Below are positions 16,557-24,714 of a DNA stretch of 64,000 bases, one piece after another; the stretch's first letter is position 1, and each line of letters opens with the position of its first letter. A program made the position numbers and the translations under genes. The DNA comes from CAWIXB01 sp963839955 (GTDB taxonomy: Bacteria > Actinomycetota > Actinomycetes > JACCUZ01), in NCBI GenBank assembly GCA_963839955.1, contig CAWIXB010000001.1, positions 3,685,071 through 3,749,070 of the forward strand, written 5' to 3'. Below the pieces are notes generated by a model that saw only the letters and a list, made by a program, of their open reading frames with translations, did no database searches and was not told where the DNA came from.

Positions 16557-17312
16557 ATGCGCAGCGGTGCCGACACCCGGCTGGCGAGTCGGTTGACCCT
16601 CGGCGCCCTCGCCGCGTTCCTCTTCGCCGTCCCGTTCACCCTCCTGCTGCTGCTCGTGGTGACGAGCTGGGAGCCGCTGGAGCGCCTGGACACCGGCGTC
16701 GCCAACCACCTCAACGAGTTCGTGACGGAGCGGCCGTGGCTGGACGATTTCCTGCAGTTCGTCGCGGACGCCACTGACCCCTGGGCCTTCCGCCTCGTCG
16801 TACTCGCCGTCGTGATCTGGCTGTGGGTGCGCGGTGCTCATCGGCTGGCCTGGTGGGCCGCGGCGACGACGGTGTTCGGTGGCCTGCTGACACTGGTGCT
16901 CAAGCAGCTGGTGGAGCGTGCCCGGCCGACGTTCGACGAGCCGGTCACCCACGTGGGCGGGTACAGCTTCCCGAGCGGGCACGCGCTGAACTCGCTGCTG
17001 TGCACCGGTGTCCTGCTGCTCGTCTTCCTCCCGGTGCTGCACCGGGGCGGGCAGTGGCTCGCGTACGGCGTGGGTGTCCTGCTCGTGCTGCTGACCGGCT
17101 TCGACCGCATCGCGTTGGGGGCCCACTACGTCAGCGACGTGCTGGCCGCCTGGGTCGTGGCGCTGGCATGCCTCGCCGGCTCGGCGGCGGCGTTCGAGAT
17201 CTGGCGACGGGAAGAGGGCCACAGACCTGCCAATCCCGCAGAGGGTGGCGTCGACCCGGAGGCCGGGTCAGACATGTCCGACCCTCCCCGGGACCGGCAG
17301 GTGCGTTCGTGA
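16557..17312 (+). CDS. PAP2-family membrane phosphatase
   Basis: A 251-residue integral membrane phosphatase of the PAP2 superfamily, acting on lipid phosphates such as phosphatidic acid, PGP or undecaprenyl diphosphate. Motif C1 is KQLVERARPTF, C2 is SFPSGHALNS, and C3 is FDRIALGAHYVSDVLAAW; all three catalytic segments are intact. Six hydrophobic segments surround them, and a polar C-terminal tail follows. The stop overlaps the GTG start of a second PAP2 protein fused to a lipid kinase, so the two probably work on linked substrates. Confidence 0.92.
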   Translation: MRSGADTRLASRLTLGALAAFLFAVPFTLLLLLVVTSWEPLERLDTGVANHLNEFVTERPWLDDFLQFVADATDPWAFRLVVLAVVIWLWVRGAHRLAWWAAATTVFGGLLTLVLKQLVERARPTFDEPVTHVGGYSFPSGHALNSLLCTGVLLLVFLPVLHRGGQWLAYGVGVLLVLLTGFDRIALGAHYVSDVLAAWVVALACLAGSAAAFEIWRREEGHRPANPAEGGVDPEAGSDMSDPPRDRQVRS

Positions 17313-18901
17313 TCGCCCGAGTCGCGCGCATCGCGGGCCAGGTGGTGCTGCTGCTCGCCGTGCTCTACGCGGTGCTGGTGGGCCTCGGGCTGCTCCTCAC
17401 CAAGGTCGTCGACGACACCGAGCTCGTCGACGCCGAGGACGCCGTCAACAGAGGTCTCGCGTCCATACGAACCCCCGAGATGGACGACGTCACGTACCTG
17501 CTCTCGGGCGTTGGCGCCACCGTCGCCATCGTCGGCGCCATGCTGGTGGTGGCGGTCTGCCTTCGGCTGGCGATGCACCGCTGGCACGAGCCGGTCTTCC
17601 TCGCGGTTGCCGTCACCTCGCAGGCGCTGGTCTTTTTGCTGGTCACCCTTGTCATCTCCCGGCAGCGGCCCGACGTGCCCCAGCTCGACGACTCACCACC
17701 GACGTCGAGCTTCCCCAGCGGTCACACCGGCGCTGCCACGGCGCTGTTCGTGGCGAGCGCTCTGCTGGTGGCGTGGTACGTACGGCGCCGCGCGGTGCGG
17801 CTGCTCGCCGTCGCGGTGCTGCTCGCCGTCCCTCTGCTGGTTGCTTATGGCCGGCTCTACCGCGGCATGCACCATCCCACCGATGTTCTCGCAGCCTTCC
17901 TCAACGGCGCGGTCTGCGTCGGCATCGCGAGCGCGATCGTGCTCGGCCGGCTCCCATGGTCGCGGCGACGGGTGGCGAGGGAAGCCCCCTCGTCGAACTC
18001 CGACGACGGGAGCCACACCAGTCGAGCCGCGATTGTCTACAACCCCACGAAGATCCCGAACTTCGCGGGCCATCAGCGCCGGGTGCTGCGCTTCATGGCG
18101 ACCGCCGGGTGGGACCCGCCGCTCTGGCTTGAGACGACCCGCGACGACCCGGGCATCGGCATGGTGGAGCGGGCGATCGAGGAGAAGTGCGACCTGGTCT
18201 TCGTCTGCGGCGGCGACGGCACCGTGATGGCCGCGGTGACCGCGCTCGCGGGCAGCGAGATGCCACTCGCGATCCTGCCGCTGGGCACCGGCAACCTGCT
18301 CGCCCGCAACCTCGGAATCCCCATCGCCGACGAGGCGGCCGCCCTGCGCGTCGGAGTGCACGGTCGCGACCGGCGCATCGACGTGTGCGCAGTCGACGGA
18401 CGGCGGTTCGCGGTGATGGCCGGCATCGGCTTCGACGCGGCGATGATGCGCGACGCGCCGGAAAGGCTGAAGAAGCGGATGGGCGGCGCGGCGTACGTCT
18501 TGTCGGGCGCGCGGCACCTCCGCGGGCGGGCGATCCGGGTGAAGCTCACTCTCGACGACGGGGAGCCACTGCACCGCCGGGTCCGCACCGTCGTGGTCGG
18601 GAACGTCGGGCGGCTGCAGTACGGCATCCCGTTGCTGCCCGAAGCGGAGGCCGACGACGGCATCCTCGACGTCGTCCTGGTCGCGCCTCGCCACGCGCTC
18701 GACTGGGCCCGGCTGGCCGGGCGCGTGATCCGTCGCGCGAATGTCCCCGACCGGCGGATGGAGCGGTTCCGCGCCAAGCACGTCGTCATCGAGGCCAGCC
18801 GTCCGCAGCCCCGCCAGCTCGACGGCGACCTGGTCGACGAGGGCACCACGCTCGACGTACAGATCGAGCCGGGCGCGCTCATCGTGCGTGTCCCCCGCTG
18901 A
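17309..18901 (+). CDS. PAP2 phosphatase-diacylglycerol kinase fusion protein
   Basis: A 530-residue two-domain lipid enzyme. Residues 1-230 form a PAP2 domain with SRQRPDVPQ (motif C1), TSSFPSGHTGAAT (C2) and YRGMHHPTDVLAAF (C3). Residues about 240-530 form a DAGK/YegS-like lipid kinase with AIVYNPTKI, the nucleotide-binding FVCGGDGTVMAAVTAL, PLGTGNLLARNLGIP and IGFDAAMM. The C-terminal DGDLVDEG segment is the usual DGE-like region. It could dephosphorylate one lipid and phosphorylate another, or recycle phosphatidic acid and diacylglycerol. The GTG at 17309 overlaps the upstream stop (GTGA). Fusions of this type occur in actinobacteria; the substrate is not determined. Confidence 0.92.
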   Translation: MIARVARIAGQVVLLLAVLYAVLVGLGLLLTKVVDDTELVDAEDAVNRGLASIRTPEMDDVTYLLSGVGATVAIVGAMLVVAVCLRLAMHRWHEPVFLAVAVTSQALVFLLVTLVISRQRPDVPQLDDSPPTSSFPSGHTGAATALFVASALLVAWYVRRRAVRLLAVAVLLAVPLLVAYGRLYRGMHHPTDVLAAFLNGAVCVGIASAIVLGRLPWSRRRVAREAPSSNSDDGSHTSRAAIVYNPTKIPNFAGHQRRVLRFMATAGWDPPLWLETTRDDPGIGMVERAIEEKCDLVFVCGGDGTVMAAVTALAGSEMPLAILPLGTGNLLARNLGIPIADEAAALRVGVHGRDRRIDVCAVDGRRFAVMAGIGFDAAMMRDAPERLKKRMGGAAYVLSGARHLRGRAIRVKLTLDDGEPLHRRVRTVVVGNVGRLQYGIPLLPEAEADDGILDVVLVAPRHALDWARLAGRVIRRANVPDRRMERFRAKHVVIEASRPQPRQLDGDLVDEGTTLDVQIEPGALIVRVPR

Positions 18902-18918
18902 CCCGCGCAGCACGGAGG

Positions 18919-19857
18919 TCAGCTGCGGCCGCTCCGCACCCGACCGAGCCAGGCAGCGGCGTCGCGGTAGACGACGTCGTCGCGTGCCCAGGCGACGGGA
19001 GCAGCGTCGTCGGCCCGGGGGTAGGACCCCAGGAACCGCACGTCGGAGCACACCCGGCGCAGGCCCATGAGCGCCTCGCCCACCCGTGCGTCGTCGACGT
19101 GGCCCTCGCAGTCGATCGAGAAGCAGTAGCGGCCGAGCCGCTCTCCGGTCGGCCGCGACTCGATGCGCGTCATGTTGACCCCGCGCACCGAAAGCTCGGT
19201 GAGGATCTCGAGCAACGCTCCGGGGTGGTCGTCGGAGATGAACGCGACCAGTGACGTCTTGTCGTGCCCGCTCGGCAACGGCGGCTCGGCCGGGCGGGAC
19301 ACCAGCACGAAGCGGGTCATCGCGTCGGGGTTGTCCTCGATCTCCTCGGCGAGCACGTCGAGCCGGTAGTGCTTCGCGGACAGGGGCGAGGCGATCGCCG
19401 CGTCGTAGTCGGCGGTGCCGTCGGCGAGGGCAGCCGCCGCGCCCGCGGTCGACAGTGCCGGGATCACCGCAGCCTCCGGCAATGCCAGGGCGACCCAGCG
19501 ACGACACTGCGCCTCGGCATGCGGGTGGGTGGCGATCCGGCGTACGGCGTGCAGTCCCGTGCCGGGCGGGGCCAGGAGCGCGAAGGAGACCGGCAGCAGC
19601 ACCTCCCGGGTCAGCATCAGCGGCTCGCCCGAGGCGAGCTCGTCGAGGGTCGCCGTGACCGAGCCCTCGACGGAGTTCTCGATCGGCACCAGCGCCGCGG
19701 TCGCCTCACCGTTGCGGACCGCGTCGAGCGCCGCGGCGACCGTCGCGTGCGGCACCCGCTCGGCCTTCGCCGCGGCCGGCAGTGTCCGCAGCGCGGCCTC
19801 CGCGAATGTCCCCTCGGGACCGAGGTAGGCGTAGCGGGCGGGCGGAACTCCGGGCAT
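18919..19857 (-). CDS. pheA: Prephenate dehydratase
   Basis: Converts prephenate to phenylpyruvate in phenylalanine synthesis; 312 residues. The catalytic PDT domain contains YLGPEGTFAEAAL, PIENSVEGSVTATLD and DNPDAMTRFVLVSR (the TRF motif needed for activity). A C-terminal ACT domain (about 200-275) has FISDDHPGALLEILTELSVR and the phenylalanine-binding ESRP motif, implying feedback inhibition. No chorismate mutase domain is fused. The ATG at 19857 has AAGGTG upstream; a GTG lies three codons earlier. It is followed downstream by the convergent PAP2-kinase gene. Confidence 0.96.
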   Translation of the reverse strand: MPGVPPARYAYLGPEGTFAEAALRTLPAAAKAERVPHATVAAALDAVRNGEATAALVPIENSVEGSVTATLDELASGEPLMLTREVLLPVSFALLAPPGTGLHAVRRIATHPHAEAQCRRWVALALPEAAVIPALSTAGAAAALADGTADYDAAIASPLSAKHYRLDVLAEEIEDNPDAMTRFVLVSRPAEPPLPSGHDKTSLVAFISDDHPGALLEILTELSVRGVNMTRIESRPTGERLGRYCFSIDCEGHVDDARVGEALMGLRRVCSDVRFLGSYPRADDAAPVAWARDDVVYRDAAAWLGRVRSGRS

Positions 19858-19887
19858 GCGCCGCACCTTAGTCGGCGTACGCGCCGG

Positions 19888-20322
19888 TCAGCCGGTCCGG
19901 GCGGCGTCGATCGCGGCCTGCTCCTCGGGTGAGATCCGGTGCTCGCTCGTGAGGCCGGTGAGCTCCTTCGCGTAGGTTCGGGTCTCGCTGCGGCCGTTGA
20001 TGGAGGACAGGACGAGACCGTCGCCGTTGTCGTTGTAGATCGCGGCCGAGAAGGACATCCGCCCGCCCATGTCAGCGAAGGCGTCGTAGCGCACCACCCC
20101 GATGTGGCGCAGTGCGCTGGCATCCTCCGCGTCGGCGCCGGCCGCGGCCGTCGGAGCGTCCGGCCGCTTCGACGCCGGGCGGCGCAGTCGCCTGCGCAGT
20201 CCCCGGACCCGCGCCAGCGCCAGCAGGGCGAGCAGGAAGGACAGCGCCGCCACTGCTGCGGCCGCGACCGCGACCATCTCGAGCTCGTCGCGGGTCAGCT
20301 GGATCTCAACGTCGATCGGCAT
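19888..20322 (-). CDS. DUF4446 family membrane-anchored protein
   Basis: A small protein of about 144 residues. One N-terminal transmembrane helix (MVAVAAAAVAALSFLLALLALARV) is followed by a basic stretch and the compact DUF4446 domain, recognisable from VVRYDAFADMGGRMSFSAAI, DNGDGLVLSSINGR and RTYAKEL. The domain would be cytoplasmic. Function is unknown. It sits 30 bases upstream of pheA in the same direction, an association common in actinobacteria, and probably shares its transcript. A GTG eight codons upstream (20346) is an alternative start. Confidence 0.85.
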   Translation of the reverse strand: MPIDVEIQLTRDELEMVAVAAAAVAALSFLLALLALARVRGLRRRLRRPASKRPDAPTAAAGADAEDASALRHIGVVRYDAFADMGGRMSFSAAIYNDNGDGLVLSSINGRSETRTYAKELTGLTSEHRISPEEQAAIDAARTG

Positions 20323-20370
20323 CGGCAGCAGACTAACGGCAGACACGAGGCGAACCCGCTCAACACATGC

Positions 20371-22488
20371 TCAATCCGTATGGACCAAAAGTGCCAGCAC
20401 CTTCCAGTACACGCCCTCGATGTTCGAGATCCGCAGGTCCACGTCGCGACCCGCGTCGGTGCCGTCCAGGGTGATCTGCTCCCACCAGTACTCCCCCGTC
20501 CCGACCGAGGGACCGGTGGGCAGCACGACCGAGCCGTCGGCCTCGATCTGGATCCCGGTCGTCGCGTTGTCGTGGTCGCCGCGCAGCACCGACACCACGT
20601 TGCGGCCTGCCGCCAGATGCAGTCTGAGCACTGCAGCGTCGGTGTCGGTCACCATGTCCCGGCGCAGCGGGTCAGGGCCGGTGCGGTCCCGCGACTCGGG
20701 CACGGCGTCGACCCACCCGAAGCCGACGGCGGAGTCCCACCGGCTGCTGGGCGTGAGCCGACGGTACGACGTGAACAGCGCGCTGGTCGCGGTGCCCGCG
20801 TCGAGGGCGAGCCTGCTCTCGGCGCCGTCCGGCGCGACCGCGACCGACGCGCGCGGAGCACCCGACACCGCGAGGCCGGCGGCCGTCACCCGCGCGGTCA
20901 GCGTGACGGTGCGCAGCAGTCCCGGCACGGGCCCACCCGCAGGAGCGACGAGCGGGACGTCGACGACGACACTGCTCGCCGGTTCCACTGCGCGCGTCAC
21001 CGTGCTCACAGTCCACCCGTCGGGAGCGTCGACGGTCACCACGACCTCGACAGCCTCCGGCGGCCCTTCGCCGGGAACCCGTTCGATGGTGACCCGGGCC
21101 GAGTCCTGGCGACCGGCGAGCAGAGCCGGGCCTGCATCGAGGCGGGTGACGCGCAGCGGCCCGGTGTAGCCCGCGCCCCGGACGTCGGCCTCGTGGTCGG
21201 CCGCAATCCGCTGCAACCGGGCCACCACATCGGGGTGCGGTCCGGCGAGGTTGTAGCTCTCCTGGGGGTCGCGACTGAGGTCGTACAGCTCCGGCAGATT
21301 GCGCTGGTCACTGCCTCGCCGTACGACGTGCAGCTTCCACCGCCCTTCGCGCACGGCCGCCAGCCGGTCGCTGAGGTAGTAGTACACCGGCGGATGGTCG
21401 GTCGCACGATGCCCGGCCAGCGCGGCGCCGACGTCGGCTCCGTCCAAGGTCACCGCGGGGTCGGGCGTGACGCCGGCGAGGGCGCACGCCGTCGGCAGCA
21501 CGTCCAGCGAGGACACCACGGCGTCCGAGACCTCACCGGCTGGGATGACTCCAGGCCAGCGGGCGATGAACGGCACCCGCATCCCGCCCTCGAACGCGTC
21601 GAACTTGCGACCGCGCAGCCCGCCGACCGAACCTTCGAACCAGGGGCCGTTGTCACTGACCACCGCGACGAGCGTGTCGCGCTCGAGACCGCGTGTCCGC
21701 AACGCGTCGAGGAGCCGGCCCACGTGATGGTCGAGGGACTCGATGGCGTCGCCGTAGAGACCCGCCCGCGACCGACCGTCGAACGGTGGCTCCACGGCGA
21801 GCGGCAGGTGCGGCATGACCTCGGCGAGATAGACGAAGAAGGGCCGGTCCCCCGCCGCGTCGATGGCGGCGATGGCCTCGTCGGTGAAGCGCCGGCTCAG
21901 TGTTGCCAGGTCGGCGTCGCTGTCGACCGAGTCGACCACCTGGCCGTCGCGCCACAGGTCGAAGGGGTAGGTGCCGGCGGTGTAGACGCCGTTCAGGCCG
22001 AAGAACCGGTCGAAGCCGTGGTTGGTCGGCGCGTGCTCCGGTGGGCGGCCGACGTGCCACTTCCCTACGCACGCGGTCGCGTAGCCCGCGTCCTGCAGGT
22101 ACTCCGCCACCGTGCGTTCCTCCGCCGGCAGACCCTTGGCGTCCTCCGGGTAGAGGACGTCGGTCAGCCCGGAGCGCGGCGGCACCCGCCCGGTGAGCAG
22201 CGCGGCGCGCGAGGGCGTGCAGACGGGGGCACCCGAGTAGCCCTGCGTGAACCGTGTGCCCTCTGCGGCCAGCCTGTCGAGGCGCGGCGTGCGCACCAGC
22301 GGCGAGCCGTAGCTGCCGAGGTCGCCGTAGCCGAGGTCGTCGAGGTAGACCAGCAGGATGTTCGGTCGGCGGCGGCCGGCTGTCGCGGCCGCAAGACCAG
22401 CGCCCGAGGTGGCGAGACCGAGCCCGGTGCCGAGCAGCGCACCGGCGCCGCCGGCGAGGACGGCGCGGCGGGAGACTGTCGAAGGCAT
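20371..22488 (-). CDS. Tat-exported type I sulfatase
   Basis: A 705-residue secreted sulfatase. The N-terminus carries a twin-arginine signal (SRRAVLAGGAGALLGTGLGL, cleavage around 35-40). The alkaline-phosphatase-like core has YLDDLGYGDLGSYG (metal-binding Asp pair), CTPSRAALLTGR, whose Cys is the site converted to formylglycine in the C-x-P-S-R motif, KWHVGRP and VSDNGPWFEG. Residues after about 460 form an extra C-terminal beta-rich region of unknown role, possibly carbohydrate-binding. No formylglycine-generating enzyme gene is seen nearby. It hydrolyses a sulfate ester, substrate unknown. It stands apart from its neighbours. Confidence 0.92.
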   Translation of the reverse strand: MPSTVSRRAVLAGGAGALLGTGLGLATSGAGLAAATAGRRRPNILLVYLDDLGYGDLGSYGSPLVRTPRLDRLAAEGTRFTQGYSGAPVCTPSRAALLTGRVPPRSGLTDVLYPEDAKGLPAEERTVAEYLQDAGYATACVGKWHVGRPPEHAPTNHGFDRFFGLNGVYTAGTYPFDLWRDGQVVDSVDSDADLATLSRRFTDEAIAAIDAAGDRPFFVYLAEVMPHLPLAVEPPFDGRSRAGLYGDAIESLDHHVGRLLDALRTRGLERDTLVAVVSDNGPWFEGSVGGLRGRKFDAFEGGMRVPFIARWPGVIPAGEVSDAVVSSLDVLPTACALAGVTPDPAVTLDGADVGAALAGHRATDHPPVYYYLSDRLAAVREGRWKLHVVRRGSDQRNLPELYDLSRDPQESYNLAGPHPDVVARLQRIAADHEADVRGAGYTGPLRVTRLDAGPALLAGRQDSARVTIERVPGEGPPEAVEVVVTVDAPDGWTVSTVTRAVEPASSVVVDVPLVAPAGGPVPGLLRTVTLTARVTAAGLAVSGAPRASVAVAPDGAESRLALDAGTATSALFTSYRRLTPSSRWDSAVGFGWVDAVPESRDRTGPDPLRRDMVTDTDAAVLRLHLAAGRNVVSVLRGDHDNATTGIQIEADGSVVLPTGPSVGTGEYWWEQITLDGTDAGRDVDLRISNIEGVYWKVLALLVHTD

Positions 22489-22543
22489 GTCGGATGAACC
22501 TCCTGCCCGACGTCGTCGCGTCAGGCGTCCAAGCCCCCCCGGG

Positions 22544-23458
22544 CTACAGCGCGTCGCGCTCGGTCATGGAGAAACGCAGCTTGGCCATCATGTTCTCGAC
22601 CTGCGGGCTCAGGCCGCTCTCGTCGAAGAGCTCGTGCACCCGTCCGGCGAGCCCTTCCGGGCTCCACCGGGTGTCATGGTTCTGGATCACCGCGACCGAG
22701 GTGAACGGCTGGTAGAGCTCGACGGCGTCACCCTGCACGCCGAAGACCTTGCCGCTGATGTCGCCGGCCGCGTCGCTGCAGAGGTAGGCGACGAGCGGGG
22801 CCACGTTGTCGGGGTGCCAGAAGTCGAACTGCTCGTCGCCGTCGGGGCTCATGTCCTTGAAGCTGCCGTAGGCACTCTCGGTCATCCGGGTGCGCGCGGC
22901 GGGGGCGATCGCGTTGCTGCGGACGTCGTAGCGCGCCATCTCCATCGCGACGATCGTCGAGAACGCGGCAATGCCCGCCTTCGCCGTGCCGTAGTTCGCC
23001 TGACCGAAGTTTCCCAGCAGACCCGAAGTCGACGCGGTGCACACGATGCGCCCGCCGCCGCCTGTTTCCTTCCAGTACGCGCATGCGTAGTGGGTCGGCA
23101 GGAAGTGTCCGCGCAGGTGCACCCTGAGCACCGCATCCCACTCGTCGGCGCTCATCTTCGCGACAGTGCGGTCGCGCAGGATCCCCGCGTTGTTGACCAG
23201 GGCGTCGAGGCGGCCCCAGGTCTCGATCGCGCGGTCGATGAGCGCTCGCGCCGCGTCTTCGTCGGCGCAGTCGCCGGTGTCGAGGACGGCCTCGCCGCCG
23301 GCGTCGACGATCTCCGCGACGACCTGCTCCCCCACCTCGGCGTCGAGCTCGTTGACGACCACCCGGGCGCCCTCGCGCGCCAGCTCGTGTGCCTCGCCCC
23401 GGCCGATGCCCCGGCCGGCGCCGGTGACGACGGCGACCTTCCCACCCAGGAGTGCCAT
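22544..23458 (-). CDS. Short-chain dehydrogenase (hydroxyacyl-CoA dehydrogenase-like)
   Basis: A 304-residue classical SDR. The NAD(P)-binding TGAGRGIGRGEAHELAREGA lies at about 11-30, NNAG near 92, the catalytic Ser in TASTSGLLGNFGQ, and YGTAKAG supplies Tyr and Lys. The 250-residue core plus a 50-residue C-terminal extension resembles the hydroxyacyl-CoA dehydrogenase branch of peroxisomal multifunctional-enzyme type. The ATG at 23458 starts MALLGGKVAVVTG. The gene begins 10 bases after the soxR stop in the same direction and could be co-transcribed with it. Confidence 0.9.
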   Translation of the reverse strand: MALLGGKVAVVTGAGRGIGRGEAHELAREGARVVVNELDAEVGEQVVAEIVDAGGEAVLDTGDCADEDAARALIDRAIETWGRLDALVNNAGILRDRTVAKMSADEWDAVLRVHLRGHFLPTHYACAYWKETGGGGRIVCTASTSGLLGNFGQANYGTAKAGIAAFSTIVAMEMARYDVRSNAIAPAARTRMTESAYGSFKDMSPDGDEQFDFWHPDNVAPLVAYLCSDAAGDISGKVFGVQGDAVELYQPFTSVAVIQNHDTRWSPEGLAGRVHELFDESGLSPQVENMMAKLRFSMTERDAL

Positions 23459-23468
23459 GCGCGGAACC

Positions 23469-23930
23469 CTAGGGGACAGCGCGGCGCAGTGCAGCGGGCA
23501 GGTACGCCGCTCCCACACTCTGGTCGGCAGCCCGGTCCGACGGGTTGGAGATGCCACACCGTCGCAGCGAAAGGCAGCCACAGCCGATACACGAGTCGAG
23601 CCCGTCACGCAGGGCCTCGAGCGCGCCGATCTGGTCATCCAGCCGTGATCGCCAGAGTCGCGAGATGCGCGTCCAGTCCGCCCGGGTCGGTGTCCGCGAC
23701 GCGGGAAGGGACGCGAGGGCGGCGCGTACTTCGTCCAGGGTGAGCCCCACGTTGCGCGCGGCACGGACGAAGGCAAGCCGCCGCAACACGTTGCGCTCGT
23801 ACCGACGCTGCCCTCCGCTGGTCCGGCTGGCGTTGATCAGGCCCTCGCGTTCGTAGAAGCGCAGGGCGGACGCCGCAAAGCCGCTGCGCTCGGCCACTTG
23901 GCCGACGGTGAGCAAGTCCGTCGTGTGCAT
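23469..23930 (-). CDS. soxR: SoxR-type redox-sensing MerR regulator
   Basis: A 153-residue MerR-family activator of SoxR type. The winged-helix N-terminus reads LTVGQVAERSGFAASALRFY with EREGLINASRTSGGQRRY. A dimerisation helix follows, then the iron-sulfur cluster motif CIGCGCLSLRRC (C-x2-C-x-C-x5-C) near residues 115-126, which binds the [2Fe-2S] centre oxidised by redox-active compounds. It diverges from an SDR/QueA-like pair across 79 bases and is probably their regulator. The ATG at 23930 is used; a GTG two codons earlier is possible. Confidence 0.95.
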   Translation of the reverse strand: MHTTDLLTVGQVAERSGFAASALRFYEREGLINASRTSGGQRRYERNVLRRLAFVRAARNVGLTLDEVRAALASLPASRTPTRADWTRISRLWRSRLDDQIGALEALRDGLDSCIGCGCLSLRRCGISNPSDRAADQSVGAAYLPAALRRAVP

Positions 23931-24009
23931 CCACACAGCCTACTTGACTTAAACCTGACTTCAACTTGCACCCTGGCAGCACTTCATTCATCGACCAGGG
24001 AGTTCACAC
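23931..24009. promoter_or_regulatory. Divergent promoter region of soxR and SDR gene, probable SoxR site
   Basis: This 79-base spacer is AT-richer than its surroundings and contains CTTGACTTAAACCTGACTTC followed by AACTTG (23946-23971). TGACTT is repeated 11 bases apart, and a TTGAC element resembles a -35 box. MerR/SoxR regulators bind such elements between divergent genes. A clean SoxR consensus dyad is not visible, so the exact operator is a guess. Confidence 0.45.
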
Positions 24010-24714
24010 ATGCAGGTCGCACTCGTCACCGGAGCCTCGCGCGGACTGGGTCTCGCGCTCGCCCGCGAGCTCGCGCACCGGGGCTGGTCCCTCGTGCTCG
24101 ACGCGCGAAGGGCCGACGACCTCAACCGAGAGGCAGCCGTGCTGAGCCAGATCACCGAGGTCGTCGCGCTGCCCGGCGACGTGGCCGATCCGGAACATCG
24201 TCGCGCCTTGTCGGACGCCGTGACCCGGCTGGGCCGGCTCGACCTGCTGGTCAACAACGCGAGCACGCTCGGGCCGAGCCCGCTGCCGCCGTTGTCGGTC
24301 TACCCGCTCGACCAGCTCGAGGACGTCCTACGGACGAACGTCGTGGGTCCGCTGGGACTCGTCCAGGAGCTGCTCCCGCTGCTCGTCCGCAGCGATGGGA
24401 CCGTCGTCCAGCTCAGCTCGGACGCGGCGGTCGAGGCCTACCCCGGCTGGGGCGGGTACGGCGCGTCGAAGGCCGCCCTCGACCAGGTCACCGCGGTCCT
24501 CGCGGCCGAGACGCCGGAGCTGCGCTGCTATGCCTTCGACCCTGGCGACATGCGCACCGAGATGCACCAGCGGGCCTATCCGGGAGAGGACATCTCCGAC
24601 CGGCCGGAGCCCTCCACCGTGGTCCCCGTCCTGTTGCGCCTTCTTGCCGACGCGCCGCCGAGCGGGCGCTACCGCGCCGGCGAACTCGCCGTAGCAGTCC
24701 CGGCGTCGCGATGA
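24010..24714 (+). CDS. Short-chain dehydrogenase/reductase
   Basis: A 234-residue SDR with TGASRGLGLALARELAHRG at the N-terminus, NNAST (variant of NNAG), the catalytic LSSDAAVEAYPGWGGYGASK (Ser, Tyr and Lys all present) and FDPGDMRTEMHQ after the core. The substrate is unknown. The ATG at 24010 gives MQVALVTGASRG directly. The stop overlaps the ATG of the QueA-like gene (ATGA), so the two are translated together. Both are likely induced by the divergent SoxR. Confidence 0.9.
   Translation: MQVALVTGASRGLGLALARELAHRGWSLVLDARRADDLNREAAVLSQITEVVALPGDVADPEHRRALSDAVTRLGRLDLLVNNASTLGPSPLPPLSVYPLDQLEDVLRTNVVGPLGLVQELLPLLVRSDGTVVQLSSDAAVEAYPGWGGYGASKAALDQVTAVLAAETPELRCYAFDPGDMRTEMHQRAYPGEDISDRPEPSTVVPVLLRLLADAPPSGRYRAGELAVAVPASR

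Noticed and set aside
19939..22497. An 850-codon plus-strand open frame antisense to the sulfatase gene.
   Set aside because: Composition is typical of antisense frames at high GC; the opposite strand has a complete sulfatase with signal peptide and catalytic motifs.
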